From positions 1 through 40,344 of the forward strand of contig MCFL01000216.1 of assembly GCA_002102555.1 (NCBI GenBank): a DNA stretch of 40,344 bases. The letters are read 5' to 3'. The position numbers were made by a program, and so were the translations under genes. Origin of the DNA: Catenaria anguillulae PL171. Taxonomy: Eukaryota > Blastocladiomycota > Blastocladiomycetes > Blastocladiales > Catenariaceae. Below, piece after piece: positions 1-10,529 of this stretch. The notes under the pieces were generated by a model that did not search any database, was not told where the DNA came from, and was given only the letters and a program-made list of their open reading frames with translations. Position 1 is the first letter of the stretch; each line of letters begins with the position of its first letter.

Positions 1-2496
1 CTACTTGCATCGCGACGTCAAGCCGTCCAATTTCGTCATGGGCCTCGAAAAATATCCCGATGAGCGCGGCGTTCCACGGGCACGGTGCTACATTATTGAT
101 TTTGGGCTCAGCCGCAGGTACATGACCCCAGAGGGCAGTGTCAGGGAGGCGAGGAGCACGGCTGGGTTTCGCGGAACCGCTCGATATGCTTCACGTACGT
201 CTCGTCCTTTACTTTTTTTTCTTCATTCGGTTCCTTGTCAACTGATACCTATACCTCGCATGGTCTACCACAGTCAATGCGCACGAATCCAAAGAACTGG
301 CCCGCCGCGACGACTTTTGGTCCATCTTCTACCTGCTGACTGAATTTCTCGTGGGCCACCTGCCCTGGCGCAAAGAAAAGGACCGCGACGCCGTGTACCG
401 CATCAAGCGCGCGTGCACGTCGCCCGCGCTCGTCGACGGGTTGCCCGGGCCATGCTCGAAATGTACTACCACCTCAGGTCACTCGCCTACACGTCGGTGC
501 CCGATTACGCACTCATGCAGCGACTCATGGACGACATGTTCGACGAGGCACGCGTACCGGCGGCAGTTGCATACGATTGGGAGGCAAAGGTTGCGGCGCC
601 CGCGCCTGTTGCGCATGCGCATCACCAACAAGCCAGGGTCCCCGTGCATACACCGACTGTGATTTTGAGCGCGCCGCCCAAACCCCCGCCTAAGCCTAAG
701 ATTGCCTCAGGTTCCAGCGGGCCGGGCGTGTTGGCAAATAAGGTGGCGCCAAATCCCAGGGCTCGGTCGCCGCATCCGATCGCCGATCCGGCATTGAGGG
801 GTCGCGGGCTCCATGGTTTAAGTGACGCATTGATTGAGGACGAGGATTTGGACGACGAGGACGATGAAGCGGAAGGGGATGCGGCAGATGACGAGCGCGA
901 CGAGGACGATGACGTTGGGAATGCAGAGGTGGTTGTTGTGGATGATGACGACGACAATGTGCCGCTGGGCAACCGGATTCATGGCCGCCGATCCCCACCG
1001 CCCTTGTTGGCGGCAGAGAGACGGGCCGGTGGTGGCGGGGCGGACTCGCCTTCTGTCGACCCACTTGCAGATTACATGGGCAGAATGCGGATCACGAACA
1101 ACAACAATGGTCACGACAATGGCCTTGCCTCCTCACCCGTTGCGCGACCGCCAACACCGCCCATTCCATCCGGTCTCGCACATCAAGCTCCAGGGACGCC
1201 CGTCCATCAGCAGCAATATGGGTACCGCACCGCAACGCCCGCCACAGCCCCGCGCCAATCTGTGGCCACGACCATCGACGGGGGATACCAAAGCCCATAC
1301 CCACACTCGCAACAACCACAAGTCCCACCATACTTCTCTTCCTCATCGCCGTACCAAGCGCCACCCTCGCCATTACACCAACAGCCGCACTCGCCCTATC
1401 AGCTGCACCCAAGCCACTATCCTCATCACGCTCACCCACACCCTACCCATCCGCCTCACCATCCACCTCCGGGCTCGTCATCGCAAAAAGTCGGCATGCT
1501 CCAGCGTATCCAGCGCGGCGTCCGCGGGTTGCAAGAGCGGCTGCTCAGCAAGTCGCCCAACAAGTCGCATGGTGGCGGGGCGCATCGTTCGTCACCAGCG
1601 GCCACGGGACCCGTGGATCCACACGCTTCCTACGCGACGCTCCCACCACATGCGCCCGGGTCTGGCTTGTCCATTCAGGGCCGCAGTGCGGTCACGGCGC
1701 CCAGGGACTTGGAGACGATGCACAAGGCGCATGATAGCAAGTATGGGTACTTTGTCGAGTCGGGAACGTGCGGGGGTGGGGTCATGGCGGGCGCCGCGCC
1801 GCCAACGTGGGAGACGGCTGCGGATCAGCAACAGTATTATGGGACGGCGCTCAGGACGGCGGGTAATGGGACGTATTCGCCCGGGTTTGGCGGAGTGGGT
1901 ACGGGCGGAGGCGGCGGTGGGAGTAGTCACAGCAGTGCATCACCAGGGGTGCAGTATGTTTTCCCATTATTGCACGTGATAGTGCATCTTGGAGCGCTGA
2001 CATGTTGACCTTGTTGCTTGTTCCCTCATACTGCTTGTATCCAGCACGCCGCCGGCTATTTCGCCGCCCAAGCTCCCCGGATCGCGGTTCCGCAAGTTTC
2101 GCCGGCCAGGTCCAGCTTTCCTCGGTGGGGCAAAGGGTCAAAGCAGCACGCCTGACGGCGCTGGTGGCGTTGCGGCTACTGCTGATCCTGCGGTTGTCTC
2201 TGGTGCGGATTCAAATGCGCAGCAACAACATCACCGATCCAAATGTATGCTGCCGTTCGAATGGTGTGCGTACTCTCTAAACACTGACGCGTCTTTACCC
2301 TCGTGCGAAAACAGCTGGCCGTCCGTTCTTTCTCTCGTCCGAGTTTTGGGACTCGAATCTCCACCATCATCCATCCGCAGCATCTTCATCTCCCTCAAAA
2401 CCCTTAGACAACTCGAGCACACCCCCACATCCACACGCTCCACACGCCCCAGGACGCGGATTTACGGCCACGCCCGCTGGCTCCTCGCCAAGTTGA
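1..2496 (+). CDS. Tau-tubulin-kinase-like (CK1 superfamily) protein kinase, 5' end outside window
   Basis: The window opens inside the catalytic loop: HRDVKPSNF (HRD...N), then DFGLSRRY (DFG motif), then GTARYAS of the activation segment. Exon model: <1-194, 274-1953, 2045-2244, 2315-2496, all GT-AG. The second exon continues SLNAHESKELARRDDFWSI and GHLPWRKEKD, the pattern of tau-tubulin kinases rather than classical CK1. The C-lobe then reads MLEMYYHLRSLAYTSVPDY, but in another frame: a one-base change is needed near 437-452, with no splice signal there. After the kinase domain (ending near 585) come about 600 residues of disordered tail, acidic at 830-950 and then Pro/His/Gln-rich. Stop at 2494-2496. 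TTBK-family kinases phosphorylate tubulin or tau and act in ciliogenesis in animals; that role here is inferred. The kinase call is firm and the last two exons are less sure. Confidence 0.85.
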
Positions 2497-2898
2497 CCGA
2501 AAATGAAGTGCACTGGCTTAGACCCCTGTTTCAATGACTACCCTTTGGTCCATGTGGTTTTTTTGGCCTCTCTCTTTTTATCATTGTTTTCGTTTTCATT
2601 CGTCCGACTGAAGACACGTTGTCATGATGTGTTTTTGTGTTCATACCTTTATTTTCCCCGTTCATTCCCATTCTACCCCCACCTTCAGTTCTCCCTCCTC
2701 TACCCGCCCTTTCCTCCTTGTTTTCCCATTTCGTTTGCCTCCTTGTCCGCCTCTTTCCGCACTCTACCTCTGTTCCCACACCTTTCATGTGTGCGCCTAC
2801 CTACTCTGCTGCCACTTCTACATGCCCACATGCGTGCGTGTGTGTTTGTCGTCCGACCCCGGCCGTCTGTTCTTGTTCATTCTGTTCCCTTGGGACAA
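2497..2898 (+). other. 3' flank of the kinase gene, pyrimidine-rich
   Basis: No gene recognised. The + strand is strongly C/T-rich from about 2550 to 2890, consistent with a 3' UTR of the upstream kinase gene. The transposon begins at its right edge. Confidence 0.5.
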
Positions 2899-2909
2899 CA
2901 TCGTAAACC
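2899..2909 (+). repeat. Left terminal inverted repeat of the transposon
   Basis: CATCGTAAACC is matched exactly by the reverse complement of 9833-9843. The preceding bases ...ACAA supply a possible AA target duplication. It does not begin with the canonical CACTA. Confidence 0.8.
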
Positions 2910-2933
2910 TGGATTTTGCTGATATTGTCGCAT

Positions 2934-3082
2934 ATGAGCTCATTTTAGCTGCAATGAGCATGGCCTTCTCACATGAGCTCAATTGCGCTCCTATGCCGCG
3001 TAGAGTGAGCTGCCATGTTCAAATGCGCGACAATGAGTCTCGAAAACTCATTTGAGGATCTGCGAGTCATTTCAACAAATTT
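2934..3082. repeat. Left subterminal repeats (TGAGCTCA and variants)
   Basis: The palindrome TGAGCTCA occurs at 2935-2942 (within a 10-base palindrome at 2934-2943) and 2974-2981. Degenerate copies include ATGAGCA near 2954, GTGAGCT near 3006, CATTTGAGG near 3049 and ATTTGAGCC near 3079. The same motifs recur at the other end of the element. Probable transposase or accessory-protein binding array. Confidence 0.6.
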
Positions 3083-3226
3083 GAGCCAAGATGATCAAGT
3101 TTGGCCGCAGATGTTCCCATATCGGCCACAGTACCCCTGTATCGGCCCACTGCATACAAGCACATCATTGCAAACCGCCACAAGATAAATTTTACATATT
3201 AGATGTTACTGCTTGCATCACCGTCA

Positions 3227-3288
3227 CACAAAACAAGCGCCTCACGCGCACCAAAAACACAAAACAAGCGCCTCACGCGCACCAAAAA
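3227..3288. repeat. Perfect 31-base tandem duplication
   Basis: Two identical adjacent 31-base copies (3227-3257 and 3258-3288), each holding GCGCCTCACGCGCACC followed by an A-run. It lies just past the stop of the minus-strand zinc-finger gene, in the element's left non-coding part. Confidence 0.9.
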
Positions 3289-3318
3289 AAAACGTGATAT
3301 ACACAATCGTGATCGTCC

Positions 3319-5549
3319 TCAATCTTCCTCGTCTTGAATCAATCCTTGCTCCAATGCCATAGAAAAAAATTCGCCATCGTTCTCCTGCTCAAAAACCGTG
3401 CCAGCGTCCTCCTCATCACTCTCAACAACACGCGACCGACGTGCCCGACCAGCCTGGGCACGGATGGGATCTCGATCGCGAGGCAGGTCCTGGTCCGGCA
3501 GCGCTGGCGGATCAATGTCGCGGCCCGCGACAACATGAGCGCGCGTGCCAGTGGGCACGGGCAATGATAAAGAAGGACGAGGAGGAACCGCTGCGAGGTT
3601 GAGGCCCAGGACCGAGGCATCGCCTAAACGCAAGCGCGCAATGTCGCCAGCCGAGCTTGGGAAAATAACATCGTAGTACTTGGCGAAAAGGACTTGGCGG
3701 ACGTTTGGGTCTGAGCCAGCCGAATGGAGAGTGTCCTTGCAGGCGCGATATGCCGCGATGGCAATCGGACCTCCAATTTTGAATGGTGTGCACAAAGTGG
3801 ATGAAACCTGGAATGCAGGTCAAGGTGAAGTAGTCAGTCATTTGGCGGTTTGAACAAAGAAGACGTGGTTGGAACACGTACAGCAACGTATACGAAAGCA
3901 ATCAATGCTGACAAGCGACCAAAATCGACATCGTTTGGGACGGTGCCTTTGCCCGACGATGGCACCCAGGCACCCGATGTTTTCAAAATTGGGCCCATCA
4001 TGAGGGCTAGGGACAAAAAAAAGAAGTCACGGCCATTAGTAACCAACCAGCACTGGAATTGTGAAATGGACGCGTCCATACCATTTGCTTGGCTCGATGT
4101 GCCCCAAAGGAACTCGCGAACGACGGCAATGAATGCTTGATGCAACCCAGGTACATAGACAATCACTTGAGACTTGACACCATCTGGGAGCTTAGCAGCA
4201 AACCAGAGCAGATTGGTGTACGAATGAAGTGGTATCTCGGAGTCAAATGCAGGTGAGTGAAGCTTCGTGATTGTTGGCGTGGTGTTTTGATTTGCAAACG
4301 ACTGATCAAGGAGTTCTTGCGCGAGCGCAAACGAGTGAATGCCCGCCTCCATGCTTCGAGCGGGCTTGGAGATTGAGACCCTCAGGCGAGAGCGGGCAAT
4401 GGATGATAAAGAGAGTCCCTGGAAGTGGGAAACCGTTGCAAGTGAGCTCATTCGGCGTACGGTATCGGCAAATGGAACGGATACATACTTCTTTGGCCGA
4501 CATCTTCTTGGAGAGTGGCTTGGTCTGGGTGAGCGAATCAATATACGCGACAACGTCCTTGCCAAAAGCAGCAGGCTCGCCAAACGCCTCGTGTGTCAGG
4601 ATCATGGCCTTGGCGTAGGGCAAAGCTTCCTGGAGGTGCCTCGGCAATGTGCGGGTAGGTTCCACCTCGCCTGTCTCTTCGGCGGACTGCGACGCGTTCG
4701 GTTTCATAGCCGCGGGCGCGGCTCCGATCCGTTCACGGCCCTGGGACCTGTTGGCTTGTGCGGCGGGAGGAGTGGTCGCAGCAGTGCGTTTGGCACGTGC
4801 CAACGTTGGAGGTCGACCCGCAGTCGATGCTGATGGCCGCAAAGCACATGACGGCGAAGGTTGGCTTTGAGACAACGGCCGTGTTGACGAGGGCATGGCT
4901 GAGGACGATGTCAATGAAGGCGTGGCTGCGGGACGGAGACGGCTCGGAGCTGAGGGCTGTCCAGGCGGCAGACGACCAGAGGCCGAAGCAGCCGCACCTG
5001 GTGTCCATAATGGAGACATGACGTTAATTTGATCTTGAGCTGTGTTCCTTCTGGATGTCGATGATGGGGTTACAGTGCGTGTGGCTGGACGTGTAACAGA
5101 GGATGACGCCAATACACGACTGGCTGTGTTGCTTGGCGGCGTGGGAGGCGGAGCATGGATGGACGACCTAGAGTCGCTCGCCGGGGAACAAATGGCACAC
5201 TGCTTGTCATGGGCATGGTCTGCACAAATGTCTGCTTTGCACGTGCGTCGGTTGCAAACTTGGGTTGCGATGTTCTCGCACCCTTGGACGCAGCAGTCGA
5301 CCTCGTCTTCGTTGTCAAAGCGGCGTCCAAGCGTGACGCCATCGTGACTACAGAGCAGGCACCAGCGCTGGCGAGGTAAGTGCAGATGACTTGTGAAGGT
5401 GAAGCAAAGTTGGAGTTATATGTACGTACCACGGGTCTCAGAGAAAATGCGGAAAAACAGCCAAGCTTGCAGGATCCGGAAGTTGAATGTGGGGTGTACC
5501 TGGGGGGTGGCGAGTAACGGGTGCATTGACAACTTGGTACGTGCTCCAT
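3319..5549 (-). CDS. Transposon-borne cysteine-rich zinc-finger protein, candidate TnpA-like accessory protein
   Basis: Exon model on the minus strand: 5549-5430, 5367-4489, 4418-3882, 3807-3319. All introns are phase 0 (62, 70 and 74 bases), giving 674 aa. The start is the ATG at 5549, about 60 bases below a TATA box. Residues 7-100 are packed with Cys and His: CQC (7-9), CKLGC (27-31), CLLC (43-46), CC (65-66), C70, C78, C83, C88, H91, H93 and CAIC (97-100), probably a multi-zinc fold. Residues about 105-200 are Ser/Pro/Thr/Ala-rich; the rest is mixed, with a hydrophobic helical stretch near residue 450, and the end is acidic. I recognise no database family. It sits head-to-head with the transposase inside the same inverted repeats. 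CACTA elements often carry a second DNA-binding protein (TnpA type), so such a role is likely but inferred from position and the zinc residues. Confidence 0.7.
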
Positions 5550-5819
5550 GAATGTAAATATATACCAGGGCACCAACAGGGAGGTGGCGCAAGTGGCGGC
5601 GCCAGTGGGCTTTTTATAGGTGTGGATGGATGCAGGTGTGGCGTTGGATCTGGGTTCCTGTCGAAGATCATTCGCCGATCGCTCCACCGCGCGACTCAAA
5701 GCAGCTGCCGACGAGGCCCTGTATCCACACGCACTTGCCTGCTGCCAATAAAGTGCTATACAGAGGCCCCTTGATCGGCATGAAACTTCATTCGAACCCT
5801 CAGCAAAGTGCCCGAAACA
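5550..5819. promoter_or_regulatory. Divergent promoter between the two transposon genes
   Basis: 270 bases separate the two start codons and must serve both. The minus-strand TATA is clear. On the plus strand only AATAAAG (near 5747) and CTATACA (near 5756) are seen, 60-75 bases above the transposase ATG. Confidence 0.45.
5610..5618 (-). promoter_or_regulatory. TATA box of the zinc-finger gene
   Basis: TATAAAAAG on the minus strand, about 60 bases above the ATG at 5549. A second AT-rich stretch (TATATATTTA) lies only about 10 bases above the ATG and is less likely to be the core element. Confidence 0.5.
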
Positions 5820-8800
5820 ATGGAGCGATGCTCCGATGCTCGTCCGTATTGGTGTGAAGCATGCGACAAAGGCTTCCGGTACCTCAACACGTACAACCGC
5901 CACTTGAACCGATACCACCCTGCCCGTCATGGTCCGTTGGCCATTTCCGCTATCATACCGCGACGCTAGCCGGATGCATTGATGTCTAAACACGATGCTT
6001 GGGGCTGAGCTGTGCCTTTCCTGGCTTATTTTGCAGAGGCTGTCTCCGGATCAGACTACGACCCTACTCAAGATGACATGGACATCAGCGCTGACAGCGG
6101 CACGAGCGACGAGGAGCACACGGAGCTTTACGGGTCTATGGATACGTGCAGCAACACCGCCGATGACGGCGTGAGAGCCGTACGTTGCGTCCATTGTTTG
6201 TGAATCCCACCTGTACGGCAACGCTCATTTACATTCACCAACTCAGAACGCGTTCGAAAACCATTCTGAACGCACTCGCTCGCCAATTGCCCTTCGCGCT
6301 CGACTGGCAAATATCCAGCACAACTGCCAGGAAAGCGATACGGATGACGGTGACGAATCCAACACTGCTGAAGAGGACGAAATGCAGTGCGACCCGTTGC
6401 CGCCGCCCGAGCCTGAAGATGGTGATTCGTTTGACCAGCACCAAGATGGCACCGCCATGCGCCCGCGGCAAATGCTCGAATCCCGTCTTCTCGATTTCCT
6501 GGAACCGCAACCACTCCACTTTGAGCAGCCTACCATTGCCCTTGACATTGAAGGATTTCTTCATGATGCAAAGTGTATGTCTTGTTTCGGAGCATTTCGT
6601 TTTTCACGTGTTATTTACTTACTCACTCACGTGCATCCATGACATTTTCCCTCTTTTTCAGTCGCCAGCATAAACGAGATTATTGGCCCTTTCAAGAGTG
6701 TTCGGGATGTCAACATGGCGCACATGGCTCTTGCTGTACTGGACCTCGGCGAAAAGCAAGTGGATGATTTGATGCGCGGGATTGCAGACGATTCAACCAT
6801 TGGTTCCGCCAAGCGTCATGGGTGGTCGACAATGGCCGAGTTGAAAACACTCATTCGCCAAAGCCATTTTCACGATCCATTCACATTGACCGACGTCCAC
6901 ATCATCCATTCCACGTCCACATTCCCACACCGGCGCATTATCCCAACCATTGAGCGTTTGTTCAAGTCGACCAAGTTCCTTCTGAAATTTACAACAACAC
7001 CCCGTGGCGTGCGATATGGAGACGAGCCAGTGTACTTGGATCCCGCTGCTGGAATTGCCTGGCAAGCGCATCACGACGACCTCATGAAGCAAGTTGGCCC
7101 ATTTGACGAGGAAGGCGTTCCCAACATGCTCCTACCCATTGGCTTTTATTCCGACAAGTCCAACATTTCCGCCAACCAAGATGCACATCCGCTCTTTGTG
7201 TTCCTCGCTGGTGTTCACCCCGACATTCTCTCCAAGCCAAGCTATCGCGCTATGCGACTGCTGGCCATGTTCCCAATTCCAACTGACGCGGCATTACAAG
7301 GGCTTTCCGTGTCAAAGATGGTGCGAATGGGTCTCTGCCGGATTGCTTTCATGCTGTTCTCACTCGTCCTTTTTTAATTTGCAGTCGGAAGCACGGCGCA
7401 CTGTTTACCACGACTGCATGAAAATTGTACTTGACGACGAGTGGTTGCACGCCATGGAACACGGCAAACGCATGACCGGCCCAGATGGATGCAAGTACAA
7501 CGTTTTCCCGTTTCTGCTCCAATACCAGGCCGACCTCCAAGAGTTCGCCATGATCACGCAGACTCGCGGTCACCGTGGAATGTGTCCGTGCCCAAAATGT
7601 CTGATTCCGGCGGAACTCGTGACAAGCCCAGACCTGGACGACCACCGCACAGCCCCACGCCGTTCGCAATCCGACATGATTCAGCTTCTCGAGGCCAATA
7701 TCACGAAAGCCAAGTGCAAGGAGCTCGGCGCATGGAAAGCGCCGAGTGCTCTCTTTGCGGCAACAAGCGACGTCTATGAGTGTGCCGCAGTTGATCCACT
7801 ACATCAGTTTGACCTTGGCGTTGTGCCATATGTAACACAAGCAGTGCAGCAGGTACGTACACATGATTGCTGTTGCCTAACTGGCTGCATTCTCATTCTC
7901 ACAGAGTGATTATTTTCTGATTTGATTGTTAATCAGCTCATTGACGCTACCGAAGCGGACACAAAAGGCAAGCTGGAAGAGTTGCGCTTACGCACATCAA
8001 CATGGATGCCGCCCTACCATGCATTGGAGGCTCGGACTGTTTCATTGCTCGCCATTGACCCAAAGATGCAAAAGTCGTTGAAGGCGCACGAATGGAGGAG
8101 CGTGACCAGGGTACTTCATTACATATTGTCGCTGGTTTTTGCATGAACGACACTGACAATCTGTGTCCAAGCGATCCTCAGATCTTGCTTCCATGCACCG
8201 CTGATTTGCCGGGTGTTGAGCTTGTCAAGGCGATGTGCGACTTTGACTTGTTTGCGCGCGCGTCCGCACCTACACCGTGGATCCTTGCCCTGTCTGACAA
8301 GGCACTGGAATCGCTCTTTTCCGCGTGGTACGATATGCAGGACACGCTCAAGCTTGCCGACGAGCAACACAAGGTGCCGGAACCGCTCAAGTTCCACATG
8401 CTTACGCACTACAACGAGGCCGCGACATGGTATGGCGCAGTCAACGCTCAGGGTGCGCAGCGCGGCGAAAAGGAGCATTCTGTCACAACCAAGACAAGTG
8501 CCGAGCACACCAACTACAACCGCGCAACTGTTTCCCGCCAGATGTGCGATTGGGTGGCACTTGTGGATGCCCTCAACGACATGTTGGAAACGCTTCAGCT
8601 GCTTCACGGTGGTATGTGATACACTTCTTGTCAACCTACCCAGACGTCTCAATTATTGATGTATGACACTCGTCTGCATAGATTCGCTTGGCGAGTACCA
8701 AAACAAGCGGTTTGCTCACATCACCGACTTGTTCAAGGAACGAGACAACCAGCCAACCCCTGCTGCGTATTGCTTTGGCTCGCACGCAATCACCACGTCC

Positions 8801-9451
8801 ACCTGCGACCCATGTCCCACTGGGCTTCATCCGTACACACAGCGACTCGTTGCTCAACAATTGTCGGATGCGCCACTTCCACACTACCACCGTGCGTGGC
8901 CGAGCGCCACGATATGGGCGTATCAAAGCATCAAGCTGTCCTTTTGGTCGAACGTGATTCACACGGAGGTGACACAGCTGCTACGTGCTCGCTTGCCAGG
9001 GAACAAAAAGGGTGCATGGTGCGATGGCGTCGTGTATTTGAAGGATGGCGGCCAAAAGCTTGGTATTGGGCGCATTCGTCATTGCATCAAGTTTGCGACC
9101 AAACCCAGTGTAGGGCAGGCGGCAGTTGTGGGATGTGGCGTCATTTTGGAGCCCATGTCCATTTCCACCCTGCGCGATCCAACCACTGGCCAAGTTTGCG
9201 TGGAAGAACCGGCACCCGGATCTGTCATTCTGGCCCCACCCGAGTCGCTCCTCTTTGGCGTCCACCTGTGTCCCAATTTCTCGTCCATGACACCTGCTGG
9301 TCATGCTGCTTTGCGAACCCGGCGCGAGTCAGCTAAATCGTTCACGGGAGTGTCGCCCTGGTTTACCCAGTACTTTGTGAACCACAATGCCGAGGAGCAT
9401 GTGGGGCTCATGTTTGCGCAAGACGAGTTTTTGGCGTGTTTTTGCGACTGA
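5820..9451 (+). CDS. Plavaka-type transposase (CACTA superfamily)
   Basis: Exon model: 5820-5931, 6037-6179, 6247-6574, 6662-7320, 7385-7852, 7937-8110, 8182-8611, 8682-9451. The exons sum to 1028 codons (1027 aa) with frame kept at all seven junctions. It begins with a C2H2 zinc finger (WCEACDKGF...HLNRYH, residues 11-34), then an acidic linker (about 40-190). The family core follows: GFYSDKSNISANQD (about 353-366, probable first catalytic Asp), RTVYHDCMK (about 417), a CPCPKC knuckle (about 480), VDPLHQFDLGVVPY (about 550, probable second Asp), and THYNEAATWYG...EKEHS (about 702-728, probable catalytic Glu). These match the order seen in agaricomycete Plavaka transposases. The enzyme would cut and join the element ends in the nucleus. 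Catalytic assignments rest on family memory, not alignment. Confidence 0.85.
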
Positions 9452-9609
9452 GGCAACGGCGAGGGGTGACGGCCAAGGAAGTGTGCAGAGGAAAAGTGAG
9501 CCGATGTGGACTGTGGATGACTGGCGTGGTTTTGCAAGGGCTGTCTGTTTTGTCGTTGCGCCTTGGAGCTGCTGCAATCTCACGAAACGGAATATATGCG
9601 AATAGAGGC

Positions 9610-9777
9610 ATTGAATGTGCTCATTTCTGTGCATTTGACACTGGTCGCCATTCGAACAAGCTCATTCTTGCTCGTTTTTGAATGAATGAGCCGATGTTGG
9701 TGTTGGTCGTGAGTCATTTGAGCTCATCTCAGCACATTCACTCACGCGATCTAACCCAGTCCACCCATTTGAGCTCA
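9610..9777. repeat. Right subterminal repeats (TGAGCTCA and variants)
   Basis: TGAGCTCA is at 9719-9726 and 9770-9777, each preceded by CATT or CCATT. Variants include TGTGCTCATT near 9617, AAGCTCATT near 9659, AATGAGCC near 9685 and GAGTCATTTGAG near 9711. This mirrors the left end. Confidence 0.6.
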
Positions 9778-9832
9778 CTTTACCGTAAATGACGACCAAA
9801 ATTCTCACATAAGCACATTTAAGAAAAACTTG

Positions 9833-9843
9833 GGTTTACGATG
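9833..9843 (-). repeat. Right terminal inverted repeat of the transposon
   Basis: GGTTTACGATG is the exact inverted partner of 2899-2909 and is followed by AAC. Reading inward on the minus strand, T-rich sequence parallels the left end with scattered mismatches. Confidence 0.8.
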
Positions 9844-10529
9844 AACTTGAATTCGTGAACTTGGTTCACAGTAATCATCCTTGGTCAGTCGGCCCTATTG
9901 ACTCCCCTCGACCGACCTCCTCTTCCATTTGCTTGTGGCCCTGGCGGACCACCCTATCTGTGGTTTCATAACGTGCCCTTGTTTTCTTTTTCATCTGACT
10001 TGGTAATACTCTCTTTGTTTTGACCAAATCCATCCACCTTTTCAGGTTTTCCGTTTTCTTGTGGTGCAAATCTTCCTCCCATTCATCTCGCGCGTATACA
10101 CTTTAACAATACATGAAGGCATTGACACTCACTCAAGAGGTCGGTAGATGCAGGATATCAATGACTCCCAGGCAGAGTTTGTATGGTCCGGGTCAACCGA
10201 ACAAACTGAAGGCCTCACACCAACACTTCAGGAAGCCTGGCATGGAGCATCCGCACGAGCTTGAGGCAAACCACCGCCTTTGTGAGGTCACAGAGCTTAC
10301 CATCGAGTTGGCGCACGGTCACGATGAGCAGCTGTGGCAGTGGAATGCCGCCCCGTGTCGCACTGGGCCCAATGGGAATGCCCTCATTGCAATACTTCGT
10401 TTTCTATGATTCCTCCATACGACCATCAGTCAAAGGTGATCATTTGGGAGCTAAGGATCTATTTTTTGCCACCCGCCGCGAACTTTGACGAGAGTTTGCG
10501 AGGCTCACTGCCAAAGTCATCTTACTCTT
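9844..10529. other. Intergenic, transposon right flank to HAD/ITPase gene
   Basis: No supportable gene. Short open frames on both strands show no recognisable protein. It holds the host flank of the transposon (from 9844) and the upstream region of the next gene. No clear TATA is seen close to 10530. Confidence 0.4.

Larger units (their letters stand above)
2899..9843. mobile_element. Complete Plavaka-like CACTA-superfamily DNA transposon (6,945 bp)
   Basis: The ends are perfect 11-base inverted repeats, CATCGTAAACC at 2899-2909 and GGTTTACGATG at 9833-9843, with weaker inverted similarity for about 40 further bases. The flanks read ...GGGACAA before and AACTTG after, allowing a 2-base AA target duplication, as expected for the CACTA group (2-3 bases). 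Inside lie two divergent multi-exon genes: a zinc-finger protein on the minus strand (3319-5549) and a Plavaka-type transposase on the plus strand (5820-9451). Every exon junction of both keeps frame, so the element looks whole. Subterminal repeats containing TGAGCTCA sit near each end, a classic site type for CACTA transposase binding. It is inserted about 400 bases past the stop of the kinase gene. Boundaries are seen in the sequence; current mobility is inference. Confidence 0.85.

Noticed and set aside
3091-3297. Plus-strand open frame in the transposon's left non-coding part
   Set aside because: Low complexity, includes the 31-base duplication, no recognisable protein; likely chance.
4001-4037. 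Possible 37-base intron in exon 3 of the zinc-finger gene (GTTACT...CCTAG)
   Set aside because: Too short and it would break the frame, whereas reading through is open.
5790-5806. ATTCGAACCCTC, resembling a tRNA T-loop
   Set aside because: No acceptor, D or anticodon stems can be formed around it on either strand.
9875-10069. Minus-strand Lys/Arg-rich open frame beside the transposon
   Set aside because: Short, charged, no homology or promoter; no support beyond being open.
10113-10409. Plus-strand open frame upstream of the HAD/ITPase gene
   Set aside because: No recognisable domain and no splice path joining it to the downstream gene.
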